Shown one piece after another: positions 25,946 to 35,267 of a stretch of 64,000 nucleotides of DNA (positions are counted from its first letter, which is position 1; every line of letters starts with the position of its first letter). Position numbers and translations under genes: made by a program. The stretch covers positions 60,389-124,388 of the forward strand of contig JAIDOW010000072.1 of NCBI GenBank assembly GCA_029063085.1, given 5' to 3'. Origin of the DNA: Lachnospiraceae bacterium. GTDB taxonomy: Bacteria; Bacillota; Clostridia; Lachnospirales; Lachnospiraceae. The notes under the pieces are model-generated. The model saw nothing but the letters and a program-made list of their open reading frames with translations. It was not told the origin of the DNA and did not search any database.

Positions 25946-26521
25946 TTATCTGTTATTTTCCGCAAGCACTCCTTTATTATGAATTAAATAATCCAACAGG
26001 GAAACTATCGTCAGAATCAAAGCAATATAGATTAATATATTTTCAACTATATAGATAACACCTGAAACGTCGGGGAACATGTTTCCAAAATCCGCCAGCA
26101 AAATACAGATCATCACCATCTGTTCAGCAGTTTTTATCTTTCCCCAGATTCCTGCGGCAATTACGATTCCATTGTCTGCTGCCACAAGACGGAATCCGCT
26201 TATAATGAATTCTCTTGCAATAATGACGATCACAATCCAGCAGGGGATTCTTCCCAGTTCCACAAATGCAATCATAGCAGCAGATACCAGAAGCTTATCT
26301 GCCAGTGGATCCATAAATTTACCGAAATTAGTAACCAGATTATACTTTCTGGCAATTTTTCCATCCAGCATATCCGTTAAGGAAGCCACAGCAAAGATAA
26401 AAAGTGCAATCCAGTTTCCATAAGGAATAAATCCTCCATTGTATTCATCACATAACAATGCTACCAGAAAAAACGGTATCAAAACTGTTCGTAAAATTGT
26501 AAGCTTATTCGGTAAATTCAT
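25946..26521 (-). CDS. pgsA: CDP-diacylglycerol-glycerol-3-phosphate phosphatidyltransferase
   Basis: 191 residues with several membrane helices and the CDP-alcohol phosphatidyltransferase motif DG-KI-AR-x8-G-x3-D-x3-D (DMLDGKIARKYN, then GKFMDPLAD). It makes phosphatidylglycerophosphate for anionic phospholipid. It follows rimO by 21 bp, a pairing common in Firmicutes, so both are probably one transcript. Confidence 0.93.
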   Translation of the reverse strand: MNLPNKLTILRTVLIPFFLVALLCDEYNGGFIPYGNWIALFIFAVASLTDMLDGKIARKYNLVTNFGKFMDPLADKLLVSAAMIAFVELGRIPCWIVIVIIAREFIISGFRLVAADNGIVIAAGIWGKIKTAEQMVMICILLADFGNMFPDVSGVIYIVENILIYIALILTIVSLLDYLIHNKGVLAENNR

Positions 26522-26542
26522 AATCCATATCCTGCCCTTTCT

Positions 26543-27880
26543 TTATAAAATTCTTTCAGCCTTTACTCCAATCAAATCATATTCGTTAAAATCCGTAACC
26601 GTCACATTAATGTAATCTCCGGATAACAGCTCCTCATCCGATGCCACAAATATATATCCGTCAATTTCCGGTGCATCCATATACGAACGGCACATATACA
26701 TCTGTTCCTTATAAAGATACCCTTCCACGATCACTTCCAGTGTTTTTCCCACCATGGCAGAATTGAAATCATAAGACACCTCCTGCTGAAGTGCCATAAT
26801 CTCATCCCTCCACCTTTCCCTGACTGTTTCCGGAACCTGATCTTCAAAACCTGCTGCCGGGGTATTCTCCTCGGGAGAATAGGTAAATACACCCAGACGG
26901 TTAAACTCCATTTCATCTATAAAGGAAAGCAGTGCCTCATGGTCTGCCTCTGTCTCACCGGGAAATCCGGCAATCAGTGATGTTCTGATTGCAATATCCG
27001 GTATTTCTTCCCTGATATGGGTAATCGTTTTCGTGATTTCTTCCTTCGTTGTCCTTCTTCCCATCCGCCGCAAGATAGTATTCTCACAGTGCTGCAAGGG
27101 CATATCAATATAATGGCATACTTTAGGATTATCCCTGATTTCGGCAATAAGCTCCTCTGTAATCTCTTCCGGATAACAGTAGAGCAACCGAATCCATTTG
27201 AGATCTTCTATCTCCGATAATTTCGCAAGCAGCTCTGGAAGTTTCTTTTCTCCGTATATGTCCATACCATACAGCGTAGTTTCCTGGGCAACCAGACAGA
27301 CTTCAGAGATTCCACACGAAACAAGATATCTGGCCTGTGCCATCAAATCCTCCATCGGTACGCTGCGGAAACGCCCTCTTACTTTGGGAATGATACAATA
27401 CGTGCAATGCTTGTCACACCCTTCCGCAATCTTAAGATATCCCATATGAGTGCCCGATGTAATCACTCTCTTTTCATGGGAAGGCGGAAGAAAATGTATA
27501 TCTTCGAAATGTTCATATCGCTTTCCGGAAAGGACCTCCTCCACTGCTTCCACAATGGATTCTGTACTGGTGGTTCCAAGAACCGCATCTACCTCAGGCA
27601 GCTCGTTCCGTATCTCTTCTTTATAGCGCTCGGCCAGACAACCGGTAATCACTAACGCCTTCAGCTTACCGGTCTGCTTTAAACGTCCCATCTCGATAAT
27701 CGACTCAATACTCTCTTCCTTTGCATCGTGAATAAAACAGCAGGTATTGATAACCGCTACATCTGCTTCTTTTTCTTCATTTGTAATAGAATATCCCTTT
27801 TCCTGTAACAGCCCCAGCATCACCTCACTGTCCACCAGGTTCTTGTCACACCCAAGGGATACAAATAAAATCTGAATCAT
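26543..27880 (-). CDS. rimO: Ribosomal protein S12 methylthiotransferase
   Basis: 445 residues. N-terminal UPF0004 domain (SLGCDKNLVDSEVMLG with the first cluster cysteine, then NTCCFI), radical-SAM core with CDKHCTYC (CxxxCxxC), and a C-terminal TRAM domain. The opening SLGCDKNLVDSE and SGTHMGYLKIAEGCDKHC separate RimO from MiaB. It methylthiolates Asp of ribosomal protein S12 using two [4Fe-4S] clusters. Confidence 0.93.
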   Translation of the reverse strand: MIQILFVSLGCDKNLVDSEVMLGLLQEKGYSITNEEKEADVAVINTCCFIHDAKEESIESIIEMGRLKQTGKLKALVITGCLAERYKEEIRNELPEVDAVLGTTSTESIVEAVEEVLSGKRYEHFEDIHFLPPSHEKRVITSGTHMGYLKIAEGCDKHCTYCIIPKVRGRFRSVPMEDLMAQARYLVSCGISEVCLVAQETTLYGMDIYGEKKLPELLAKLSEIEDLKWIRLLYCYPEEITEELIAEIRDNPKVCHYIDMPLQHCENTILRRMGRRTTKEEITKTITHIREEIPDIAIRTSLIAGFPGETEADHEALLSFIDEMEFNRLGVFTYSPEENTPAAGFEDQVPETVRERWRDEIMALQQEVSYDFNSAMVGKTLEVIVEGYLYKEQMYMCRSYMDAPEIDGYIFVASDEELLSGDYINVTVTDFNEYDLIGVKAERIL

Positions 27881-27968
27881 TTCCTGACTCCATTCTCTCT
27901 ATAAAATAACTATATCTTTTGTCAGTATCATTGAGCAAACTCCATGCCTTACAATTCAAAACATATCC

Positions 27969-28817
27969 CTATTCATCAAACATGGTTGCTGCTTCTACGC
28001 AGTTATTCATCAGCATTGCAATCGTCATCGGCCCTACACCACCCGGTACCGGGGTAATTGCAGATGCAACCGGCTCCACACTGTCAAAATCCACATCCCC
28101 GCAAAGCTTGTTATTTTCATTTCTATGAATTCCTACATCAATTACCACAGCCCCTTCTTTCACATAAGAAGCATCTATCATTTTAGGCCTTCCAATTGCT
28201 ACAACTAAAATATCTGCCCGTTTACAAACATCCTTCAGATTCTTTGTTCTGGAATGGGTAACGGTAACGGTACCATTTTCCCGAAGTAAAAGAAGTGCCA
28301 TCGGCTTACCGACAATATTGCTTCTGCCAATCACCACACATTCCTTCCCTTCAATTTCTACATTACTTCTTTTCAGCAGCTGGATGATTCCGGCAGGTGT
28401 ACAGGAAACAAATCCCTTCTGCCCAATGCTTAATGCACCTACACTCTGGGGGTGAAAGCCGTCTACATCTTTTTTCGGAGAAATGGCTTTGATCACGGTA
28501 TCCTCATCAATATGCTCCGGCACCGGAAGCTGCACTAAAATACCGTGAACCTTATCATCTTTATTCAGCCGGTCAATCAAAGCAAGCAGTTCTTCCTGCG
28601 TTGTTTCTTCTGGCAGTTCATAGCTTTCTGAACGGATACCGATATATTCACAGGCTTTTTTCTTATTTCCTACATATACAGAAGAAGCAGGGTCATTTCC
28701 TACCTGAATAACTGCCATACCGATTTCTTTTCCCTCTGCTTTTAACACCGCTACCTTTTCTTTTAACTCATCTTTAATCTGCTTACTGATCACTTTTCCG
28801 TCAATTAAACTTGCCAT
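27969..28817 (-). CDS. folD: Bifunctional methylenetetrahydrofolate dehydrogenase/cyclohydrolase
   Basis: 282 residues. The FolD signatures are VGNDPASSVYVGNKKKACE, with the catalytic tyrosine and lysine, and PLPEHIDE, KDVDGFHP and VIGRSNIVGKPMALLL in the NADP domain. C-terminal PGGVGPMTIAMLM. It interconverts methylene-, methenyl- and formyl-tetrahydrofolate. Its neighbour fhs performs the adjoining formate activation step, so the pair supplies one-carbon units. AGGAGG precedes the ATG. Confidence 0.95.
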   Translation of the reverse strand: MASLIDGKVISKQIKDELKEKVAVLKAEGKEIGMAVIQVGNDPASSVYVGNKKKACEYIGIRSESYELPEETTQEELLALIDRLNKDDKVHGILVQLPVPEHIDEDTVIKAISPKKDVDGFHPQSVGALSIGQKGFVSCTPAGIIQLLKRSNVEIEGKECVVIGRSNIVGKPMALLLLRENGTVTVTHSRTKNLKDVCKRADILVVAIGRPKMIDASYVKEGAVVIDVGIHRNENNKLCGDVDFDSVEPVASAITPVPGGVGPMTIAMLMNNCVEAATMFDE

Positions 28818-28869
28818 TCTTATCCTCCTGCTATAATAATAAATTCACGTACTGCTAAAAAATCTCAAA

Positions 28870-29208
28870 CTATTCTATTCTCTTGCCTCCAAATGCATGT
28901 ATTGTACGGGTTCCAGCAATCACGCGACCGTGATGCGGAACATTTTTAGGTACTAACAATTCATCACCTGGATTTAACACATGTTCCACGCCATCAAAAA
29001 TCTCTACATATTGCCCCGCCACACATACAATATATTCATCAAACTCATGCACATTTTCCTTTGAGTCCCTGTCTGAATAATATGTCCACCATGCTATCTG
29101 GCTGCCATCTTTCCCTTCAAAATAATAACCATCAATATCCGGTGTGTTTTGCTGGCTGCTGTCGATATGATTCCGTTGATTTTTCATAAAATCAGGAAAA
29201 TCCTTCAT
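28870..29208 (-). CDS. Small cupin-domain protein
   Basis: 112 residues, single cupin fold: VHEFDEYIVCVAGQYVEIFDG and LNPGDELLVPKNVPHHGRV. The GDE and PHHG motifs keep likely metal-binding residues (H in VHEFDEY, E, H in PHHG). Function unknown; small cupins are often sugar or amino-acid isomerases, oxygenases or regulatory sensors. It sits between folD and fhs on the same strand and is probably cotranscribed. A direct role in folate metabolism is not shown. Confidence 0.75.
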   Translation of the reverse strand: MKDFPDFMKNQRNHIDSSQQNTPDIDGYYFEGKDGSQIAWWTYYSDRDSKENVHEFDEYIVCVAGQYVEIFDGVEHVLNPGDELLVPKNVPHHGRVIAGTRTIHAFGGKRIE

Positions 29209-29271
29209 CTGTAATATTCCTCCTTTATCCTCTCAATCAAAACTTATTCTAACATGTAATAAAATACCATA

Positions 29272-30939
29272 TTAAAATAACCCAACAATCTGATCTCCCA
29301 CCACATCAATATTTTCTGCCGCCGGAACCTTTGGAAGCCCTGGCATCGTCATAATAGAACCAGTGATCGCCACCACAAATCCTGCTCCCGCATTGACATA
29401 AACCTCTCTGACGCTGATATCAAAATCGGCGGGTCTACCAAGCTTTGTCTGGTCATCTGACAAAGAATACTGTGTTTTTGCCATGCAGACCGGAAGATTG
29501 CCATAACCGAGAGAAGTAATCTTTTCCAACTGGCTCTTTGCCGCTGCGGTAAAATTCACTCCGTTTGCACCATAAATTCTGGCTGCTACTGTCTTGATCT
29601 TATTTTCTAAAGACATATCATCCTCATAAAGCATTTTAAAATCAGACTTTTCATTATCTAAAATATTTACTACTTTTTCAGCCAGTTCCAGACCGCCTTC
29701 ACCGCCTTTTTCCCAGACGCTGGCAAGGGCAAAATCGCATCCCTTTTCTTCCACAAATTCCTTTACAAAAGATAACTCTGCCTCTGAATCCGTGATGAAC
29801 TGATTTAATGTCACCACAATCGGAACACCATATTGCTGAAGATTCTCTATATGTTTTTCCAGATTGACAATACCCTTTTTAAGTGCATCTACATTTTCAC
29901 TGTTTAAATCTGCCTTCGCCACACCGCCATTGTATTTTAAGGCACGGACTGTTGCCACTAATACAATCGCATCAGGCGCAAAACCGGCCTTTCTACACTT
30001 GATATCCAAAAATTTTTCTGCCCCCAAATCTGCTCCAAAACCTGCTTCTGTCACCACAATATCAGAAAGCTTAAGAGCAAGCTTTGTCGCTCTTACAGAG
30101 TTACAGCCGTGTGCAATATTGGCAAAAGGTCCGCCATGCACAAAGGCCGGAGTATGCTCCAGCGTCTGGATCAGGTTTGGCTTAAGGGCATCCTTTAACA
30201 ATGCTGCCATGGCACCAACTGCATTCAAATCCTTTGCTGTTACCGGCTTTCCTTCCACTGAATAAGCCACGATAATCTTAGAAAGCTTATCCTTTAAATC
30301 CTCCATATCATCAGAAAGACATAAAATCGCCATAATCTCAGAAGCCACAGAAATTACAAAATGGTCTTCCCTTACATAACCGTCCATCTTACTGCCAAGT
30401 CCTACTACGATATTACGAAGCACACGGTCATTCATATCAAGACAACGTTTCCATACAATCTGCCTGGTATCAATATGCAGTTCATTTCCCTGCTGGATAT
30501 GATTGTCAAGCATTGCTGCCAGCAGATTATTAGCTGAAGTAATCGCATGAAAATCACCGGTAAAATGCAGGTTTAAATCTTCCATCGGCACCACCTGAGC
30601 ATAACCGCCTCCAGCTGCGCCTCCTTTAATACCAAAACAGGGACCAAGAGAAGGTTCACGAAGTGCGATAGAGGCTTTCTTTCCCATCTTCCCTAAAGCC
30701 TGCCCAAGACCAACGGTTACGGTTGTTTTACCTTCCCCTGCCGGAGTCGGATTAATTGCTGTAACTAATACAAGCTTACCATCCGGATTATCTGCAATAC
30801 GTTTACTCAGTTCATCCGAAAGCTTTGCCTTATATTTTCCATAAAGCTCCAATTCCTCTTCAGAAATATCCAGTTTTTCTGCAACCTCTTTGATATGTAT
30901 CATTTCCGCTTCCTGTGCAATTTCAATGTCTGTTTTCAT
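29272..30939 (-). CDS. fhs: Formate-tetrahydrofolate ligase
   Basis: About 555 residues. P-loop [45 protein letters not shown], and [14 protein letters not shown] are unmistakable. It makes 10-formyl-THF from formate and ATP, the entry step of the methyl branch of the Wood-Ljungdahl route and a purine precursor supply. I take the ATG at 30939 because AAGGAG lies 9 nt upstream; the ATG three codons earlier touches the ribosome site. It has its own promoter. Confidence 0.96.
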   Translation of the reverse strand: MKTDIEIAQEAEMIHIKEVAEKLDISEEELELYGKYKAKLSDELSKRIADNPDGKLVLVTAINPTPAGEGKTTVTVGLGQALGKMGKKASIALREPSLGPCFGIKGGAAGGGYAQVVPMEDLNLHFTGDFHAITSANNLLAAMLDNHIQQGNELHIDTRQIVWKRCLDMNDRVLRNIVVGLGSKMDGYVREDHFVISVASEIMAILCLSDDMEDLKDKLSKIIVAYSVEGKPVTAKDLNAVGAMAALLKDALKPNLIQTLEHTPAFVHGGPFANIAHGCNSVRATKLALKLSDIVVTEAGFGADLGAEKFLDIKCRKAGFAPDAIVLVATVRALKYNGGVAKADLNSENVDALKKGIVNLEKHIENLQQYGVPIVVTLNQFITDSEAELSFVKEFVEEKGCDFALASVWEKGGEGGLELAEKVVNILDNEKSDFKMLYEDDMSLENKIKTVAARIYGANGVNFTAAAKSQLEKITSLGYGNLPVCMAKTQYSLSDDQTKLGRPADFDISVREVYVNAGAGFVVAITGSIMTMPGLPKVPAAENIDVVGDQIVGLF

Positions 30940-31099
30940 AATCCGCATCTCCTTTTTTTGTAACCAATTCGCATGCCATCATGAAATGATTTCTCATTCA
31001 CATGATACATAAAAATAAATGATTTTTACTGTGGGCAATCCTATCTCATAGATTTTCATAATCTGCTTTACACTGCCTATACTTCCTGATAACTTTTAG

Positions 31100-31128
31100 A
31101 TTGTACTCATATAAAAACGATTCGTCAA
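31100..31128 (-). promoter_or_regulatory. fhs: Sigma-A promoter and ~150-nt leader of fhs
   Basis: Minus strand TTGACG (31128-31123), 17-nt spacer, TACAAT (31105-31100). The transcript leader to the start codon is about 150 nt. It holds small dyads (TCATG...CATGA, CAGATT...AATCT) but I cannot match a known folate riboswitch. Confidence 0.75.
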
Positions 31129-31160
31129 TATCATTTCCTATTTTCTTATCATTTTCCCTT

Positions 31161-33809
31161 TTAAAAATATTCGTCTACATATTCCTCAAACTGTTCCTCA
31201 CTCATTAATACCTGCCTTGGCTTCGTTCCCTCTTCAGGACCTACCACACCAGCTTCAAACAGCTGGTCCATGATACGTGCGGCACGGTTAAACCCGATTT
31301 TAAACATTCTTTGCAGCATTCCGATTGATGCCTTATCCTTTTCGATAATGAATTTACCTGCCTGCACAAAATAATCATCGCGGTCGCTGGCAGACGGCAT
31401 ATCTCCTGCTGCAGTTCCGGCACTATTGATACCGGTTGAGGTAATCTGGTTCGTCACTTCCTCACTATATGCAGTCTCTCCGTTTTGTGCCTTTAAGAAC
31501 TCGACTACATTTACTACCTCATCATCGGAAATATAGGCACCCTGTACCCGCACAGGTTTTGGATACATCGTAGGATAAAACAGCATATCTCCATTTCCCA
31601 GCAATTTCTCTGCACCGACACTGTCAATAATGGTCCGGGAATCCACACCGGAGGATACCGAAAGTGCAATACGCGACGGAACATTAGCTTTGATCAGACC
31701 TGTTACCACATCCACAGATGGTCTCTGGGTCGCAATTACCAGATGGATACCTGCGGCTCTTGCAAGCTGTGCAAGCCTTACAATAGCTTCCTCTACCTCT
31801 GCCTTTGCAACCATCATCAAATCAGCAAGCTCATCCACTATAATCACAATCTGTGGCATTTTTTTGAGTTTCTCCTCCTCAATCTTACCTGATTCCTCTA
31901 ACTCTTTTACCCTTGCATTATATCCCTGGATATTTCTCACATTACACTCTGAAAACATCTGATAACGGTTTGACATTTCCGCAACTGCCCAGTTCAGGGC
32001 ACCTGCTGCTTTTTTCGGATCCGTCACAACTGGTGTCAGCAAATGAGGAATCCCATTATAAACCTTTAATTCCACCTGTTTGGGATCAACCAATATCAGT
32101 TTCACATCATCCGGATGTGCCTTATACAGTATACTCATGATCAATGTATTGGTACACACCGATTTACCGGAACCCGTCGCTCCTGCGATCAGTAAATGGG
32201 GCATTTTAGCAATATCTTCTACCACTACATTTCCTTCGATATCCTTACCCACCGCAAATGCAATTTTAGAAGGATGTTTAATGAATTTTTCCGTATCTAT
32301 CAGCTCTCTGAAACCTACACCGCTTCTGGTTCCATTGGGAATCTCAATCCCCACTGCCGACTTGCCGGGAATCGGTGCTTCAATACGGATACTCTGGGCT
32401 GCCAGATTCATCATGATATCATCCGCAAGACCTGTAATCTTACTTACCTTAACTCCCTGCTCCGGAACCATTTCGTAACGGGTAACAGACGGTCCGCAGC
32501 TGTAATTCGTCATGGTGACATTGACACCAAAGCTTTTTAAAACCTCCTGCAATTTCATTGCATTCTGTCTGATAGCATCCTCTTTTGTGGATGTCTGTGC
32601 TTTCCCTTTTTTCAACAATTCCAGTGGCGGGAATTTATAATCGGCATCGCTGTTCCCAACCTCTTTTGCAGATACATTTTCTACCGCTGCCGCTGTTCTG
32701 TTTTCCATCGCCATGCCTGCATTTTTTCCGGATGTTTTGTCAACAGCATCCACTGGCTCTGTATTCATACTTTTCTCCGGCAGCACTTCCGGAACCACCG
32801 TTTTCTTTGCCCGGGGCTTTCGCTTCTTTTTTGCATCCTCCCTGACTTCTTCTTTTGGAGTCTCAGAAACAGAGAACTCTGACAAGTGCTCTCCCGGAAG
32901 GTTTAATTCATAATCCATTGTAATTTCATGTACTTCCTCATTTTCTGGTAATTTTCCTGCTGTTTTAACAGGCAGAATTCCTTTATCCACCTCTGCCGGA
33001 AGCACCGAAATCGTATCCAGCATGGAAGATTTTTTCCTGTCTCTAAAGACCTCATCCCTCTGGTTTGGAAAATCCTCCCTAACAATCTCTGCAAAATCTT
33101 CATCCCGTTTTTTCCTGTTTCTCTTGCCAGATCCTGTATTCTCAGGTTCCTCATATTCTTGTCCATCTTCCCTGATTTCGGAAAGAGCAGTGCCCATTTC
33201 CCTGAAAAAGTCAATAACGGAAATCTCTGCAAACAGCACTACACACAGGATAATAGCCAGTATGATGATAATATATGTTCCAATCTGTCCAACTGCTGTA
33301 TGTAAAAGATATGCTATGGATCCGCAAAGAATCCCTCCACCAATCTGGTCTTCAAATCCCTCCTGAAATAACTTTATAAAATCATACTTTCCTACACCTG
33401 CCACCATCTGTCCTATCATTCCAAAGCACAAAAGAACACATGAGCCAAATACCACTTTCTGTACTGCCCTTTTTTTATACTCATTAATATGTAAAAAAAA
33501 TGCTGCAAACATAACGGCTATCGGCAAAACATATTCTATAATCCCAAATATTCCAAAGAAAAACCGGCTGATATATGTAACTGCACCGCATAACCCAAAA
33601 TTGCCAAGCTCTACGATCAGCATAACAGCACCTACAATCCAGACTGTTATCTCTGCCGCAAAGGATGCCTCTTCTGTTTCTGGTACAGCACTGCGTCCTT
33701 GTCCTTTCCTCGGAGCTTTTCCTGAATTTCCCTGTTTTTTTGTAGAATTACTGCCTGATTTTTTATTATATGAAGTTTGTTTGCTATTTTGATTCTTACT
33801 ACCAGCCAA
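31161..33809 (-). CDS. ftsK: FtsK/SpoIIIE-family DNA translocase
   Basis: 882 residues. Four N-terminal membrane segments within about 50-200, a long charged linker (about 205-390), then the motor: alpha/beta core with Walker A GATGSGKSV (about 543) and Walker B IVIIVDELADLMM. The C-terminal winged-helix gamma domain (about 820-882) reads SIGMLQRMFKIGFNRAARIMDQL. It moves DNA through the septum in division or sporulation. It starts at TTG, preceded by GGGAGG, 8 nt away; MAGSKNQNSK is the N-terminus. Confidence 0.94.
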   Translation of the reverse strand: MAGSKNQNSKQTSYNKKSGSNSTKKQGNSGKAPRKGQGRSAVPETEEASFAAEITVWIVGAVMLIVELGNFGLCGAVTYISRFFFGIFGIIEYVLPIAVMFAAFFLHINEYKKRAVQKVVFGSCVLLCFGMIGQMVAGVGKYDFIKLFQEGFEDQIGGGILCGSIAYLLHTAVGQIGTYIIIILAIILCVVLFAEISVIDFFREMGTALSEIREDGQEYEEPENTGSGKRNRKKRDEDFAEIVREDFPNQRDEVFRDRKKSSMLDTISVLPAEVDKGILPVKTAGKLPENEEVHEITMDYELNLPGEHLSEFSVSETPKEEVREDAKKKRKPRAKKTVVPEVLPEKSMNTEPVDAVDKTSGKNAGMAMENRTAAAVENVSAKEVGNSDADYKFPPLELLKKGKAQTSTKEDAIRQNAMKLQEVLKSFGVNVTMTNYSCGPSVTRYEMVPEQGVKVSKITGLADDIMMNLAAQSIRIEAPIPGKSAVGIEIPNGTRSGVGFRELIDTEKFIKHPSKIAFAVGKDIEGNVVVEDIAKMPHLLIAGATGSGKSVCTNTLIMSILYKAHPDDVKLILVDPKQVELKVYNGIPHLLTPVVTDPKKAAGALNWAVAEMSNRYQMFSECNVRNIQGYNARVKELEESGKIEEEKLKKMPQIVIIVDELADLMMVAKAEVEEAIVRLAQLARAAGIHLVIATQRPSVDVVTGLIKANVPSRIALSVSSGVDSRTIIDSVGAEKLLGNGDMLFYPTMYPKPVRVQGAYISDDEVVNVVEFLKAQNGETAYSEEVTNQITSTGINSAGTAAGDMPSASDRDDYFVQAGKFIIEKDKASIGMLQRMFKIGFNRAARIMDQLFEAGVVGPEEGTKPRQVLMSEEQFEEYVDEYF

Positions 33810-33865
33810 GCTGATAACCTCCCTTTTCTTACTTCCTACGGCAAATGCCCTGCTGCCATATTTAT

Positions 33866-33894
33866 ACGATATATTTACTATATCGAATAGTCAA
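33866..33894 (-). promoter_or_regulatory. ftsK: Putative ftsK promoter with overlapping dyad
   Basis: Minus strand TTGACT (33894-33889), 17-nt spacer, weak TATCGT (33871-33866). A perfect dyad CGATATA-N5-TATATCG (33867-33885) covers the spacer and -10, which could be a repressor site. Confidence 0.4.
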
Positions 33895-33906
33895 AAACCA
33901 CAATAT

Positions 33907-34626
33907 TTATATACTACTATTTTTTTTATGATTTATCAAGCTATATAAACAAGAAAACGCTTCCCTGATTCCGCCAACCTCATCGATCAATCCCTTTTTC
34001 ACTGCTTCCTTCCCCACTAACACGCTTCCTACATCCTTTGCCAGTTCATTTGTATTAAACATGATTTTTTTCATGTCCGCTTCCTTTATTTTAGAGTGAC
34101 AGCAGGTAAAAGAAATGATTCTGTCCTGCATTTTGTCAATATATTCATAATTATGCTTCACTCCCAGCACAGTCCCATTCATGCGGATTGGATGTACTAC
34201 CATAGTCGCCGTAGGTACGATAAAGGAATGATCACCACACACACTAAGAGGTACCCCAATGGAATGTCCTCCACCCAGCAGCAGGGTCACCACGGGAACC
34301 GACAAAGAAGCTATCATCTCCGCAATGGCAAGTCCCGCCTCTACATCACCCCCCACTGTATTTAGCAGCACAAGAAGCCCCTCTATGCTTTTATCCTCTT
34401 CTACCTTGGCCAGTTCCGGCAAAACATGTTCATATTTTGTTGTCTTAGTGGCTGGTCCCAGACACTGATGCCCTTCAATCTCCCCAATAATATTTAACAA
34501 ATGAATTTTATACCCATATGCATTATCGTTTAAATTAAGCTGTCCATTCTCTTTTATCTGTTCTGTCTTAGCCTGTTCTATCTCAGTTTCACAAAGTTCC
34601 TGTTCACTTTTATTGATCTGCTCCAT
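33907..34626 (-). CDS. tepA: TepA/ClpP-like serine peptidase
   Basis: About 239 residues. Crotonase/ClpP fold with GEIEGHQCLGP near the start, LNTVGGDVEAGLAIAEMIASL, nucleophile in GGGHSIGVPL (Ser about 119), and VVHPIRMNG (His about 144). This is the TepA (translocation-enhancing, YmfB) family next to ftsK/spoIIIE in Bacillus, and the same neighbour is seen here. An acidic N-terminal 35 residues precede the fold. I chose the ATG at 34626, with GGGAG 8 nt upstream, over one six codons earlier. Confidence 0.87.
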   Translation of the reverse strand: MEQINKSEQELCETEIEQAKTEQIKENGQLNLNDNAYGYKIHLLNIIGEIEGHQCLGPATKTTKYEHVLPELAKVEEDKSIEGLLVLLNTVGGDVEAGLAIAEMIASLSVPVVTLLLGGGHSIGVPLSVCGDHSFIVPTATMVVHPIRMNGTVLGVKHNYEYIDKMQDRIISFTCCHSKIKEADMKKIMFNTNELAKDVGSVLVGKEAVKKGLIDEVGGIREAFSCLYSLINHKKNSSI

Positions 34627-34691
34627 GTTTTCTTCTCCCGACATCGAATATCTATAATCATTTATAAAACAATTTTAAAGAATTTTCCCAT

Positions 34692-34720
34692 AAAAAAGAG
34701 GAAGAATTTCTCTTCCTCTT
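34692..34720 (-). terminator. Terminator of the YuiD-like gene
   Basis: Perfect 10-bp stem AAGAGGAAGA/TCTTCCTCTT with a 5-nt loop and a following T run on the minus strand. Confidence 0.9.
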
Positions 34721-34762
34721 TAGTATTACAAAAATACGATTTAATATTCACGGTATACGAAC

Positions 34763-35239
34763 CTATAAAAAATGACAGACAAAATATCCCACAATGATTC
34801 CCACAAAAATACCGCCTATTACCTGAATCGGTGTATGACCCACATATTCTTTTAATATGATTTTGGCCCACTCACCTCTTTCTGCATCCTTTAAATGCTT
34901 TCTTATTTCTTCGCTTTTCAAAAAAAGATTCAGTATGACCGCCTGTTTTCCAGTTTCCATCCTTACATTCATTGCATCATACATGACAATTATCGCTAAT
35001 GCAGTCGCCATTGGAAATTCAAACCCCTCAATTCCTTTACAATATGCCGTTGCATACATAAGTCCCACTACTGTAGCGGAATGAGAACTTGGCATTCCTC
35101 CGCTGCCAATCAAACGTTCTGCATGAAATTCCCTGGTAATGATAAAATTAATGATGGTCTTTAAAATTTGTGCTGCTGCCCATCCCAAAACAGGTGCCAT
35201 GAACATCTTATTATGCAGCAGAATCCGTAACACTTCCAT
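34763..35239 (-). CDS. Divergent PAP2 (YuiD/DUF212) membrane protein
   Basis: 158 residues from the ATG at 35239 (GGGGAGA 5 nt upstream; 13 earlier codons lack a site). Four to five membrane segments and the hallmark GSGGMPSSHSATVVGL, a PAP2-related acid phosphatase-like motif, plus YDAMNVR. Family members are widespread in Firmicutes; enzymatic activity is not established. Terminator follows. Confidence 0.85.
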   Translation of the reverse strand: MEVLRILLHNKMFMAPVLGWAAAQILKTIINFIITREFHAERLIGSGGMPSSHSATVVGLMYATAYCKGIEGFEFPMATALAIIVMYDAMNVRMETGKQAVILNLFLKSEEIRKHLKDAERGEWAKIILKEYVGHTPIQVIGGIFVGIIVGYFVCHFL

Positions 35240-35267
35240 ATATCTCTCCCCTGTATTTAAGAAGATA

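Noticed and set aside
30940..31095. THF riboswitch before fhs
   Set aside because: I could not find the conserved loop and pairing pattern of either tetrahydrofolate riboswitch class.
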